Translations under genes and position numbers: made by a program | Notes under the pieces: model-generated | Database searches by the model: none | Seen by the model: the letters and a program-made list of their open reading frames with translations, nothing else | Told to the model about the DNA's origin: nothing | Shown here: positions 1-8,979 of the stretch, piece after piece | Layout of the letters: each line of letters opens with the position of its first letter | Position numbering within the stretch: the stretch's first letter is position 1 | DNA from: Nonomuraea lactucae | Lineage (GTDB): Bacteria; Actinomycetota; Actinomycetes; Streptosporangiales; Streptosporangiaceae | Length of the DNA: 49,502 nt | NCBI RefSeq assembly: GCF_003313395.1 | Contig: NZ_QNFZ01000010.1 | Span: forward strand, 1-49,502 | Reading direction: 5' to 3'

Positions 1-360
1 GTGGGCGGGGTGCTCGACCTGGTCACCGCCGAGCTGGTGCGGGAGCTCCGGTCGCGCACGGAGGTCGAGGCGCTCATCGCGGCGCCACGGACCACACCGG
101 CGCCGATCCCGATCGTCGACGTGCACTTCCGGCTCGGCGGCGGAGTCGTGCGGTTCTTCTCGGTCGTCTCCACCATCGGCACACCGGTCGACGTCACGGC
201 ACAGGAACTCCGCATCGACACCATCGGCACACCGGTCGACGTCACGGCACAGGAACTCCGCATCGAGGCGTTCTTCCCCTCGGACGACGAGAGCGCCGAA
301 CGCTGGAGTGCCGACGACTTGCGCGCCCCCCGGGAGACGATCTCCACCCATCCGCCATGA
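1..360 (+). CDS. C-terminal part of an unrecognised protein
   Basis: The frame is open from the first base of the window and ends at a TGA at 358-360, so the true start probably lies outside; the GTG at base 1 may be internal. The 119 visible residues are acidic towards the end and show no signal peptide, membrane segment or motif that I recognise. The middle contains a 16-residue stretch (TIGTPVDVTAQELRI plus D/E) present twice in tandem because of a 48-bp DNA duplication, which keeps the frame. It is the only gene left of a mobile-element remnant. Function unknown. Confidence 0.6.
   Translation: MGGVLDLVTAELVRELRSRTEVEALIAAPRTTPAPIPIVDVHFRLGGGVVRFFSVVSTIGTPVDVTAQELRIDTIGTPVDVTAQELRIEAFFPSDDESAERWSADDLRAPRETISTHPP
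172..267 (+). repeat. 48-bp tandem duplication, two copies
   Basis: Units 172-219 and 220-267 are identical except for the last base. The length is a multiple of three, so 16 residues are duplicated in frame inside the first gene. Near-identity implies a recent slippage or unequal-exchange event, or an assembly artefact. Confidence 0.9.
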
Positions 361-414
361 CCCCACGACGCAGACAGTCACCCACGCCCAAATCCAACCC
401 TGGCCACAAAGTAG

Positions 415-1150
415 TCAGAATGGGCCATCGTGATTCTTAGGTCGCTCCGGTCGGTGATTCCGGCGTGCAGGCGCTCTCTGGGATGAACGCCTCAGGCAAT
501 ACCTGGCGACTCGCGTTCGCACCCCTGGCCCGAAGGGATGGTCGTCCACCGCGAGGTCGGTCCCTGAAAGGGTCAGCGGGGTTGTCGGCAGCTGCGGGGC
601 ACGTGGCCCCGAGGCGGGTACGCGCCGGTCGGCAAGAAAGACCGGCCCGGTGGTGCAGCCGCGTAGCAGGCGGGGCAGGAGGCGGGCTGTGCCGGTGGCC
701 CAGTGCACGTACTCGGTGGCGCCGCCGTTGGAGGTGACGCGGCGGCGCCGGAATTCCAAGTCCAGGTCCTCGATGTTGAGGGAGAGGATCTCTTCGGCGC
801 GGGCGGCGGTCTCGTACAGCATTCGCCAGAGAACGCGTTCGCGCAGGCCGTGCTGGTTGTCGGTGAACAGCTTGTCCAGGCGGGCGCGCGGAATCGAGCG
901 ATCACCGCGGCGGGCGGGCTTGCGCCGCTCCAATCGGCGGGCCGGGTTGGTGGCGAGGATCTCCTGCCGTCAGGCCCAGGCGGTGAACGAGGTCAGCGCG
1001 GACAGGTGTCGGTTCCAGGTTGCGGCGGCCGCACTGTTCCACTTGTCCATCACCGCGGCGTAGTCCTCGGGCGTGAGCGTGGCGGCGGCCCGGTCCCCGG
1101 CGAGCGTGGTGAAGCGGACGAGCGTGTCGGCGTAGCTGGGCACCGCCGGG
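415..1150 (-). pseudogene. Tyrosine recombinase (TnpI/XerD-like) remnant
   Basis: Minus-strand reading gives a core-binding domain (LTPEDYAAVMDKWNSAAAA, then WNRHLSALTSFTAWA), an in-frame TGA near 970, and then a catalytic-domain frame ending at 415. That frame carries the Arg I box (YETAARAEEILSLNIEDLDL) and the beta-strand segment TSNGGATEYVHWATGTARLL. The frame is lost after the FLADRR motif near 590, so the HxxR and Tyr boxes are absent. The protein is clearly paralogous to the recombinase at 22765-23714 (TAARAEEIL, NIEDLDLEFRR and FLADRR are shared). It lies directly downstream of a transposase fragment on the same strand, so both look like the collapsed remains of one Tn3-type element. 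Not functional. Confidence 0.8.
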
Positions 1151-1189
1151 TAGATCGGGGTTGAAGAACCTGTGGACAGCCGTTGGCGA

Positions 1190-1645
1190 CGGCCAGGTGC
1201 GGCTGGCAGTCCTCCCAGCTGAGCTCATCCGGCCGTAGGCCAGGGTGAAGATGGCGCCGTTGACCTCCGCGCACACAGAAGAGGCCAGGTCATCCAGAGT
1301 GGAGAAGGCCGGGAACTCGCAGCTGTGCTTGGCCAGGTCCTCCAGCGCCACGTTGATCAGATCGGCCGGGTGGTCCTTGGTCGTGGCCGCCTGCCGGATC
1401 GCCTGCTCGGCCAGCTTGCGCGCAGCGGCCTGATCGCCGTCCAGCCTCAGCCGGGCCTTCAGCCACACCATCAGCGACGACGGGTCTGCTCGCTGTCGGT
1501 CATCTCCCGCGCCCAGTCCATCTCCGCCAGGCTCGGCGAGTACGCCTCGCGCAGTTCGCGCTCGGAGATGGTCCGCTTGAACCGCGGGTAACAGAAACGC
1601 ACAAACTAGAGCCAGGCTCCCCGCCGTCCCCGACGGTCGACTTCC
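1190..1645 (-). pseudogene. Tn3-family transposase, N-terminal fragment
   Basis: Two reading frames together give YPRFKRTISERELREAYSP and then, after a frameshift near 1480 and an apparent internal deletion, EQAIRQAATTKDHPADLINV with the following ALEDLAKHSCEFPAFSTLDD. Both match the N-terminal (DUF4158-type) part of the transposase at 17207-20231 (YPRFGRVVSGRELSEAFTP; LTKDNPADLINVALEEL). The catalytic domain is missing entirely. The recombinase remnant follows immediately, so most of tnpA and any passenger genes appear deleted. No terminal inverted repeat was found beside it. Confidence 0.75.
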
Positions 1646-1744
1646 GAGATCACGCGCCAACCCTCGCGGAGAGCCCTGTGCTCCGGCCCGGGTACCCCAC
1701 CAACCCGGACCCGCAGCGGGATGCCCAACGTTCTCAAGATCGAC

Positions 1745-1972
1745 TCATGGCCGGTTTTGCCGGCATCTCGGCTGGACCCGGCCATCGCCCTGCGGCGCGA
1801 AGGACACATTGGTCCCGCCAGGGTGCTGGTCACCTCCGCAGGCCGTGCCGGCCAATGCGACTGTGGCCAGCGCGACGGCCGCCCTGATGCTCCTGCGGGA
1901 GCGCTCCTGACCGAGCGTCGGGTCGGCGGCGCTGCCGGGCGGGTTACGGTCGGCAGCCCTCGGGAGCTCCAC
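1745..1972 (-). pseudogene. Possible lipoprotein 5' remnant
   Basis: The minus-strand frame contains a convincing lipoprotein signal: RRSIRAAVALATVALAGTACGG, with positive charges, a hydrophobic core and an LAGTAC lipobox. Only about 30 residues follow and they resemble nothing I know. It lies in the 340-base gap between the mobile-element remnant and the end of the hydrolase operon, so it may be a truncated gene. Chance coding in GC-rich DNA cannot be excluded. Confidence 0.3.
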
Positions 1973-1985
1973 GGCGCGTGGGGAT

Positions 1986-3143
1986 TCATGATTGACCGCA
2001 GTCCTCAGGGCACAACTTGGCCTCGGGGTAGCGCGATGACGGTTTGTCCAGGATGGGCTGCCGCTGCGACTTCAGGTGCCGGTCGAGGAAGGCCGCCACG
2101 TACGTGCGGGCGATCTCGGCGCCGCGCTCCGCGGGCAGGACACCGTGTACGGGCTCGATGCCGAGGGAGGGCCCCACCAGCGGAATGTCGGTGAACGCCT
2201 GGTGGTCCGTACCCGTCACCGCGATCCAGCGCTTCCACCCGGTCAGCAGCTTCCAGTCACGGTCCCACGAAGCATCGCCGCCACCGGGGACATGCTGCTC
2301 CGAACCGATGAACATGAACGGCCGGGAGAATCCGCTCTTGGGAATCCGGGCGTAGGTGCTGCCGTCCATGTCGATGCCGGCGCGTACGCGGGAGTCCTCC
2401 AGCATGGCCGCCATCGCGCTGGCCCCGCCCATCGACTGGCCGACCATCGCGATTCTGGAGCGGTCGATCAGGCCGGAACCGTCCCACTTCGCCGGCAACT
2501 GGTCGAGCACGAAGGAGACGTCGGCCGCCCGGCCCTGCACCACCCGCGCGCCGAAGCCCGGATCGGTGTCGCTGTCGCACGCGATGCAGTCGGCGATCCG
2601 CCCATCGGACAAGGTCGTGACGTAGCTCTCGTGGGTGTGGTCGATCCCGGCCACGACGTACCCCCGGCTGGCCAGGTCCTCGGCCAGGGCCGTGAGTGAG
2701 CTCATCGGCTTGGTGAAGCCGGGAGAGAGCACCACCAGCGGAAGCTTCTCCCCCGCGGGTTCGGCGTCTTTGATGGCGTTCGTCCGCGTCTTGCTCAGCG
2801 TGTCGGACGGCACGCCCGCGATCGCGGAGCCCCTCAGGAAGAGCTCCGACTCCTTCGGCGTCATGTACGGGGCCCGCTCCCCCTCCTTTCGCTCGGTCGG
2901 GTACCACAGGGTGACCTTGAGCTCCCTGGCGCCGACGTCGAGGTTCCAGGGATCGGGGCGGGAGGTGTCGTTCACGTACAGGATGGTGGTGCCGACCGGG
3001 TGGTCGCCGGTGGGCGCGGGCAGGACGGCCGGGCCGGTGGGCGTGGCCGACGGCCTGGTAGCCGACCGGGGCGGCGCGGGCGCGGAGCAGGCGGACGCGG
3101 CCAGGACGGCCAGTCCGGCAGCGGCTGCCAGGAGGAGTCTCAT
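1986..3143 (-). CDS. PAF-acetylhydrolase-like alpha/beta hydrolase lipoprotein
   Basis: 385 residues. The start at 3143 was chosen because it gives a lipoprotein signal peptide (MRLLLAAAAGLAVLAASAC, lipobox LAASAC) and has an AAGGGA ribosome site; the frame is open further upstream but only as a shadow of the preceding gene. The body has the fold of platelet-activating-factor acetylhydrolase II and related polyester hydrolases: VVLSPGFTKPMSS around the oxyanion region, nucleophile elbow VGQSMGG, a GSTYARIPKSGFSRPFMFIG acid-strand region and a late His in GTDHQAFTD. It should be an exported, membrane-anchored serine esterase; the substrate is unknown. It starts 11 bases after the S41 peptidase stop and is the last gene of a five-gene operon. 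Confidence 0.88.
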   Translation of the reverse strand: MRLLLAAAAGLAVLAASACSAPAPPRSATRPSATPTGPAVLPAPTGDHPVGTTILYVNDTSRPDPWNLDVGARELKVTLWYPTERKEGERAPYMTPKESELFLRGSAIAGVPSDTLSKTRTNAIKDAEPAGEKLPLVVLSPGFTKPMSSLTALAEDLASRGYVVAGIDHTHESYVTTLSDGRIADCIACDSDTDPGFGARVVQGRAADVSFVLDQLPAKWDGSGLIDRSRIAMVGQSMGGASAMAAMLEDSRVRAGIDMDGSTYARIPKSGFSRPFMFIGSEQHVPGGGDASWDRDWKLLTGWKRWIAVTGTDHQAFTDIPLVGPSLGIEPVHGVLPAERGAEIARTYVAAFLDRHLKSQRQPILDKPSSRYPEAKLCPEDCGQS

Positions 3144-3154
3144 CGAGAGTCCCT

Positions 3155-4576
3155 TCACTTGTGCAGCAGGGTCAGGGCCTTGGCCAGGGCGGGGTCGCGC
3201 CCGGCGGCCGCGTCCTTCGGGGTCAGGGGCACGTAGTGGTCGGGCGGCACGCCGATCCGGTCGAGCGTCTCGCGGTTCGGCCCCAGGTGGTGTCTGGTGG
3301 GGAAGGCCAGCATGGTGTTGTTGCTGAGCTGGAATGGCTCCGAGGGGCCGGAGACGGCACCGGCGGTCCTGGTGCCGACCAACTTGCCGATGCCCAGGTC
3401 CTTGACCGCGGAGCTGAAGTGCTCGCACGCCGAGGCGCAACTGCGGTCGGTGAGCACCGCAAGCGGCAGGTTGAGCAGCTCGACGGTGTCGTCGGTCCGC
3501 AAGGCTTCGCACTTGGCGTCCACGGTGCACAGGTAGGCGGTGACCTTGCCGTGGACGAACGCGCTCACCAGCCGGATCGCTTCAGGGGCGCGGCCGCCGC
3601 CGTTGCCCCGCAGGTCCAGCACGACGCCAGTGAGCGTCCGGCCGGTGCGCAGCCGGGAGATCGCCTTGAACACCCTGTCCCCGGCGTCGGGAGTGAACCC
3701 GCGCACCCGCACATAGGCGATGCCGTCTTCCAGCAGCTTCGGCGTCACCCCTTGCAGGGCGGCCAGATCCCGCTCGTAAACGGCGGGCTTGAGCGTCACG
3801 CTCCAGCGGCGTCCGGTGCTCTGCCGCAGCAGCTGCAGCTCGACCGGGTCGACTTCCGGGTATCGCGGGTAGAGGGCGGCGATCGCGGGGGTGGGCTTCC
3901 CGTCGATGAAGGGCGCCGATCCGTCGATCGATTCGATGATGTCGCCCGGACGAACTCCAGCGGCCTGCGCCGCGCCGCCCTCCACGGTGGTGACGAACAA
4001 CGGGGGAAGCGCGGCGCCGGGGTTGCCGTTCACCTGAGGTCCGTTGACGCTCGCCGCAAGGCCCAGGCCGTAACCGTCACCGTCGTGGTAGCCGGGGGGC
4101 GCCTTTCCGACGTCGCGCACCCACCTGGCGTGATTGTCATCGAGGCCGGCCACGATGGCCTCCAGGGTGACGACGGCCAGCTTGTCACGCACGTCCGGGA
4201 CCTGATCGGCGACCTTCCGATAGACGGCCTCGAAAGCGGTCCAGTCGGCCTCCCGGTCGCCGGTCAGCGCCGGCATGGTCGCCTCGGAGACATCACGCCC
4301 GTTGAGGTTGAGTTCCCGCGTCAACGCGATGAACCCGGCGGTCAGCAGCAAGCGGGCGTCCATCGTGGCGCCGCTGTAGTAGTTGCCGAGGATGCAGAAG
4401 TACGCCTGCTCGACGACCTCGATCGTGGTGGGTGTCTGCGCCGGGAGGCGGCCCTTGGGCCGTGCGCAGACCGTGCCGGCCGCCGGACTCGTCTCGCTGC
4501 GCGGCGCCGTCGGCGCCGTACAGGCCGCCGCCAGCAGGAGGGCGAGCCCGGCGGTCACGGCCCTGATCACGGTCAT
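3155..4576 (-). CDS. S41-family peptidase (C-terminal processing protease type), lipoprotein
   Basis: 473 residues from the ATG at 4576, which overlaps the permease stop (ATGA) and is preceded by GGAGG. The N-terminus is a lipoprotein signal (MTVIRAVTAGLALLLAAAC). A central PDZ-like segment (GGAAQAAGVRPGDIIESIDG) is followed by the S41 core: VVLDLRGNGGGRAPE and DRSCASACEHFSSAVKDLG, the latter holding the predicted nucleophilic Ser, then GTRTAGAVSGP. The family cleaves exported proteins, often near their C-termini. Here the role is inferred to be extracytoplasmic turnover or processing linked to the ABC exporter and hydrolase in the same operon. The general Lys was not assigned with certainty. 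Confidence 0.9.
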   Translation of the reverse strand: MTVIRAVTAGLALLLAAACTAPTAPRSETSPAAGTVCARPKGRLPAQTPTTIEVVEQAYFCILGNYYSGATMDARLLLTAGFIALTRELNLNGRDVSEATMPALTGDREADWTAFEAVYRKVADQVPDVRDKLAVVTLEAIVAGLDDNHARWVRDVGKAPPGYHDGDGYGLGLAASVNGPQVNGNPGAALPPLFVTTVEGGAAQAAGVRPGDIIESIDGSAPFIDGKPTPAIAALYPRYPEVDPVELQLLRQSTGRRWSVTLKPAVYERDLAALQGVTPKLLEDGIAYVRVRGFTPDAGDRVFKAISRLRTGRTLTGVVLDLRGNGGGRAPEAIRLVSAFVHGKVTAYLCTVDAKCEALRTDDTVELLNLPLAVLTDRSCASACEHFSSAVKDLGIGKLVGTRTAGAVSGPSEPFQLSNNTMLAFPTRHHLGPNRETLDRIGVPPDHYVPLTPKDAAAGRDPALAKALTLLHK

Positions 4577-5630
4577 GACAGGCGCCTCCGGATCCACCAG
4601 AACGACAACCACGCGAGGCCCACAGTGAGCAGGGCGTAGATCCCGGTCTCGATCCACTGGAAGATCCAGAAGCGCTCAAGGGGCTGGTAGGTAACCTGCT
4701 GCCGGTAGCCGAGACGGTTGACCTCGCCCAGGCAGCCGTCCCCGGCGCCCGGCGCCGCATTCCTCGGTGCGCAGGGCCCCGACGTCGAGGAGACGTTGAT
4801 GACGGCTCCGGTGCCGCCGTCGCCGCCGGAGATCACCTGTCCGGATGGGGCGAGCAGTTCGTTGGCCAGGACCCAGGAACCCGGGTGGCCGGGGACAGCC
4901 TCCCTCAGGAACAGCCGCGGGGATTCGCCTCCCTCCCGGGGGATGCTGAGGCTCTCCATGTTCTCCATGCCGAGCTCGAAGGTCGCGGTCACCGGGGCCA
5001 CCAGATGGGGACGGACCATCGTCGGCAGAGTGAGCTGGATCGCGGCGAAGACGGCCAGCGTGAGGGCCATGGCGGGCAGCGTGCGGCGCACCACCATGCC
5101 CACGGTCACACCGAGCACGAAGGCGAAGGCCGCGTAGCCCATCGGGGCGATGCCGCGGGCGCTGAACACCAGGGGTGCCATCAGGGCCATGCCCTCGGCG
5201 GCCGACTTGTCCAGGGGGTCGGACCACCAGGTCACCATGAGGCCGCACAGGCCGACGGCGGCCACGGCGACCAGTCCGGTGAGCCCGAGCTTGACCGCCA
5301 GCCAGCGGCCGCGGGTGATGCTCTGGTTCCAGACCAGCAGGTGCGTGCCCGCCTCCAGCTCGCGGGTGATCAACGGTGCTCCCCAGAAGAGCCCGATGAG
5401 GGCGGGCAGGATCAGCACGCCAAGGGTCAGGGCCAGGAACGGGAGGTCGTACTCGCCGAAGAAGCGGTTGTAGAAGCCGGCGCAGGTGTCGTCCGTGGTG
5501 CAGTCGGCGATCCCCGCCGAGTAGGCGGAGGCCAGTCCGGGGCCGGTCACGGCCAGGGCGACGGCGAGTACGCCGAGTACGGCGGCCATCATCGCGGCCG
5601 AGCCGCGGAACTGCCGCCAGGTCAGCCAGA

Positions 5631-5634
<4 letters not shown>
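4573..5634 (-). CDS. ABC-2 type transporter permease
   Basis: 353 residues from the ATG at 5634, which overlaps the ATPase stop (ATGA). It opens with MIWLTWRQFRGSAAMM, typical of actinobacterial ABC-2 permeases, and has about six hydrophobic segments (VLGVLAVALAVTG; LALTLGVLILPALIGLFWG; LGLTGLVAVAAVGLCGLMV; AAFAFVLGVTVGMVV; ALTLAVFAAIQLTL; IYALLTVGLAWLSFWW). A large loop rich in Gly, Ser and Pro lies between the last two and should face outside. RELEAGTHLLVWNQSI after the second segment is characteristic of the family. It should form the membrane part of the transporter with the upstream ATPase. The substrate is unknown. Confidence 0.88.
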
Positions 5635-6520
<886 letters not shown>

Positions 6521-6524
<4 letters not shown>

Positions 6525-6913
6525 GCTATGTCCTCCTGAGCGGTGGTCCGAAAGGTGGTCATGAAGAGGGCCTCGATGCTTTCCTCGTCGAGGCCGGCCC
6601 GGCGGGCCTTGGCCAGCCAACGCTGCAGCTCCAGCCGCAGCGGGCCGTGCGCGGCCAGCGAGGTGTCGGTGAGCGTCGCCGTCACGAACGTCCCCACCCC
6701 TGGCCGGGCGGCGATCAGGCCCTCGTGCTCGAGTTCCCGGTAAGCCTTGAGCACGGTGTTGGCATTGATCGCCAGGTGCGCCACGACCTCCTTGACGGTC
6801 GGCAACTGGTCGCCCTCGCGCAGTACGCCGAGCCGTAGCGCGTGCCGTACCTGCTGGACCAGTTGCAGGTACGGAGACACACCCGACCTGCCGTCCAGGT
6901 GGAACTCGATCAC
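6521..6913 (-). CDS. GntR-family regulator, YtrA type
   Basis: 130 residues from a GTG at 6913 with an AAGGGG site upstream. The N-terminal winged helix is clear (QLPTVKEVVAHLAINANTV, AYRELEHEGLIAARPGVG). It is followed only by a short helical tail, the small YtrA layout, rather than a large ligand-binding domain. It is the first gene of the five-gene operon and overlaps the ATPase by four bases. YtrA-type proteins usually repress their own ABC operon until cell-envelope stress, so autoregulation is likely here; that is inference from the family. Confidence 0.92.
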
Positions 6914-6962
6914 CGCTTTACCCCTTTATCTAGGCTTATAGTACTTTAGGGTTACAGATGTT
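6914..6962 (-). promoter_or_regulatory. AT-rich promoter/operator region of the GntR-ABC operon
   Basis: This stretch is far more AT-rich than its surroundings. It contains, on the minus strand, CCCTAAAGTACTATAAG followed by CCTAGATAAAGG, with an AGTACT palindrome and a TATAAG that could be a -10 box. It is the only plausible promoter site for the operon, but the exact elements are uncertain. Confidence 0.4.
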
Positions 6963-7317
6963 AAGGGGTCATAAGGATCGCTGCATAGACCTCGCCCGGC
7001 GGCACCCGAAGCGGTCCGGCGCTCCTTAGCCCGACCGCAGGGCTTCAACGGCTTCTCCGCCTGGCTGCGCTTCGGCAACGACGGCGCCCCGACGACTTCG
7101 ACCCCCACCCCGACCCCGACCTGCCCCCGATCGACTTCACCGACCTGGCCGAGGCGGCCTGGGAAGCCGCGCGGGAGTGGGCGTCGATGGAGGTCGCGGG
7201 CGGCCCGGCACGCACCCGGCACTGCCACCTGACAGGCGAAGGAACCCTGCCGTCATCCTCCGAAGATCACAGGCAAGGACCGTTGAACGTGAGTCCAGTC
7301 CTTCGCGGGCGTCATGG
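6963..7317. other. Gap with coding-like debris
   Basis: No intact gene. On the plus strand around 7037-7250 two frames read like a degraded protein (GFNGFSAWLRFGNDGAP, then DFDPHPDPDLPPIDFTDLAE and AAWEAAREWASMEVAG), which suggests a frameshifted remnant. I do not recognise the family. Confidence 0.25.
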
Positions 7318-7908
7318 TCAGTGCGGTTGGCGTAGTCCGGCGACGAGGAGAGCGACCATTCGGCGCGCGTCGTAGCGGGGGTCGGCATCGGCGCCGATGC
7401 AGAGGTTTCCGATGCCGCGCATGAGCTGGTAGGCCTCGAGGCCGGGGTGGATCTCGCCGGAGGTGGTGGCGGCGTCGAGGAGTTGGGTGCACACCGGCAG
7501 GAGGCGGTCGAGGAAGTAGGCGTGCAGCGTCTCAAATCCGGCGCTGTCGCTTCGCATCGCGGCGGCGAGGCCGTGCTTGGTGACCAGGAAGTCGACGAAC
7601 AGATCGACCCACTGGGCGAGGGCGGCGTGCGGTGTCGGGCTTGCGGCCAGCAGGGCGGGCCCGGCTTCGGCGCAGGCGTCGACCTGGTGGCGGTAGACGG
7701 CGATGATCAGCTCCGCCCGGGTGGGGAAGTGGCGGTAGATCGTGCCGATCCCGACGCCGGCCTTGGCCGCGATGTCGCGTACCGGGGCTTCCACGCCGGA
7801 GGCGACGAAGATCGTGGCGGCAGCGTCCAGCAGGGCTTGCTGGTTGCGCCGGGCGTCCTTCCGCTTGGACCCGGCCATGCTTGCCGTACGCCGGTCGCTG
7901 TCGTTCAT
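7318..7908 (-). CDS. TetR-family transcriptional regulator
   Basis: 196 residues from the ATG at 7908, preceded by GGAAGG. The N-terminal TetR helix-turn-helix is clear (RDIAAKAGVGIGTIYRHFPT, residues about 43-62), followed by the LIIAVYRHQVDACAEAGPALL helix and a C-terminal domain of the type seen in regulators of hydrolases and oxidoreductases (GFETLHAYFLDRLLPVC; RGIGNLCIGADADPRYD). It is divergent from the hydrolase/epimerase pair. A long, perfect inverted repeat fills the intergenic space, so it very likely represses itself and the divergent genes; the inducer is unknown. Confidence 0.92.
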   Translation of the reverse strand: MNDSDRRTASMAGSKRKDARRNQQALLDAAATIFVASGVEAPVRDIAAKAGVGIGTIYRHFPTRAELIIAVYRHQVDACAEAGPALLAASPTPHAALAQWVDLFVDFLVTKHGLAAAMRSDSAGFETLHAYFLDRLLPVCTQLLDAATTSGEIHPGLEAYQLMRGIGNLCIGADADPRYDARRMVALLVAGLRQPH

Positions 7909-7934
7909 CGCGACGTTTCCTTCCGCCCGGTTGC

Positions 7935-7984
7935 AAAGCGGAACGGTGTTCCGTATTGTTTGGCGCGGAACACCGTTCCGCTTT
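7935..7984. promoter_or_regulatory. Double palindromic TetR operator
   Basis: A perfect 19-bp inverted repeat, AAAGCGGAACGGTGTTCCG at 7935-7953 and its complement at 7966-7984, separated by 12 bases. Each arm itself contains a smaller palindrome, GGAAC-N3-GTTCC. The spacer is AT-rich (TATTGTTTGG) and could hold a -10 element. The position between divergent genes fits two TetR dimer sites. Confidence 0.85.
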
Positions 7985-8041
7985 TCATGATGTCAGACGC
8001 CGGCCGATGCCCGGAAGACAACCCCGAAGGAAGGCATTTCC

Positions 8042-8956
8042 ATGTCCGAAACTCAGACGCCCACCCTGATGATCTCCGCCAAGCCGGTGGTCCTGCCCGC
8101 CCCGGGGCGCGGTGACGATCTCCAGGTCCGCGTGTCGGCCCCCGCGACCGGCGGCGATCTTCCCGTCGTCGTCTTCTCGCACGGCTTCGGCTGGTCGATG
8201 GACGGCTACGCCCCGCTGACGGACTTCTGGGCCGCCGAGGGTTTCGTCGTCGTCCAGCCGACCCACCTCGACTCACGGACGCTCGGCCTGCGGGCCGATG
8301 ATCCCCGCACGCCGCGGATCTGGCGGCTGCGCGTCGAGGACCTCACCCGCGTCCTGGACGGGCTCGACGTGCTGGAGGCGTCCGTGCCGGGATTGGGCGG
8401 CCGCATCGACCGCGGCCGGATCGCCGTGGCGGGCCACTCCTGGGGAGCACAGACGGCGAGCACACTGCTGGGCGCGCGCGTCCTGGACGACGGCGGTGTT
8501 CCCGGCGAGGACCTGTCCGACCCCCGCGTCAAGGCGGGGGTGCTGCTCGCGCTGACCGGCCTGGGCGATGACCTGACCCCGTTCGCCGCCGAGCACTTCC
8601 CCTTCATGAGGCCGTCCTTCGACGGCATGAAGGCCCCGGCGCTCATCGTCGCCGGTGACCACGACCAGTCCCCGCTGTCCTCGCGCGGACCGGACTGGTT
8701 CACCGATCCCTACCACCGCAGCCCGGGCAGCAAGAGCCTGCTCACCCTGTTCGGGGCCGAGCACTCGCTCGGCGGCGTCGCCGGTCACGAGATCGCCGAG
8801 ACAACCGATGAGGACCCCGAGCGCGTCGCCCTGATCCAGCGGCTGACCACGGCGTTCCTGCGCAGCGCCCTCGACGAGGATGACACGGCCTGGCGAACGG
8901 CCGCCGCCTCGCTGGCCGAAGCCTCCGCCCCGCTCGGGAAGCTGCAGAGCAAGTAG
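8042..8956 (+). CDS. Alpha/beta hydrolase (chlorophyllase/dienelactone hydrolase-like)
   Basis: 304 residues from the ATG at 8042 with GGAAGG upstream. Fold markers: VVVFSHGFGWSMDGYAPLTD (oxyanion strand), nucleophile elbow AGHSWGAQT, acid strand LIVAGDHDQSP and catalytic His in FGAEHSLGG. No signal peptide, so cytoplasmic. It is followed 23 bases later by the epimerase and is divergent from the TetR gene, with the double operator in the gap. It is therefore probably an inducible detoxification or catabolic esterase; the substrate cannot be read from sequence. Confidence 0.88.
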   Translation: MSETQTPTLMISAKPVVLPAPGRGDDLQVRVSAPATGGDLPVVVFSHGFGWSMDGYAPLTDFWAAEGFVVVQPTHLDSRTLGLRADDPRTPRIWRLRVEDLTRVLDGLDVLEASVPGLGGRIDRGRIAVAGHSWGAQTASTLLGARVLDDGGVPGEDLSDPRVKAGVLLALTGLGDDLTPFAAEHFPFMRPSFDGMKAPALIVAGDHDQSPLSSRGPDWFTDPYHRSPGSKSLLTLFGAEHSLGGVAGHEIAETTDEDPERVALIQRLTTAFLRSALDEDDTAWRTAAASLAEASAPLGKLQSK

Positions 8957-8979
8957 ACCGACGCCAGAAAGGATTCGTG

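Noticed and set aside
3161-4639. Long plus-strand open frame of 492 codons
   Set aside because: It is antisense to the S41 peptidase, has no start signal and is rich in Gly, Arg, His and Gln as expected of an antisense GC-rich frame.
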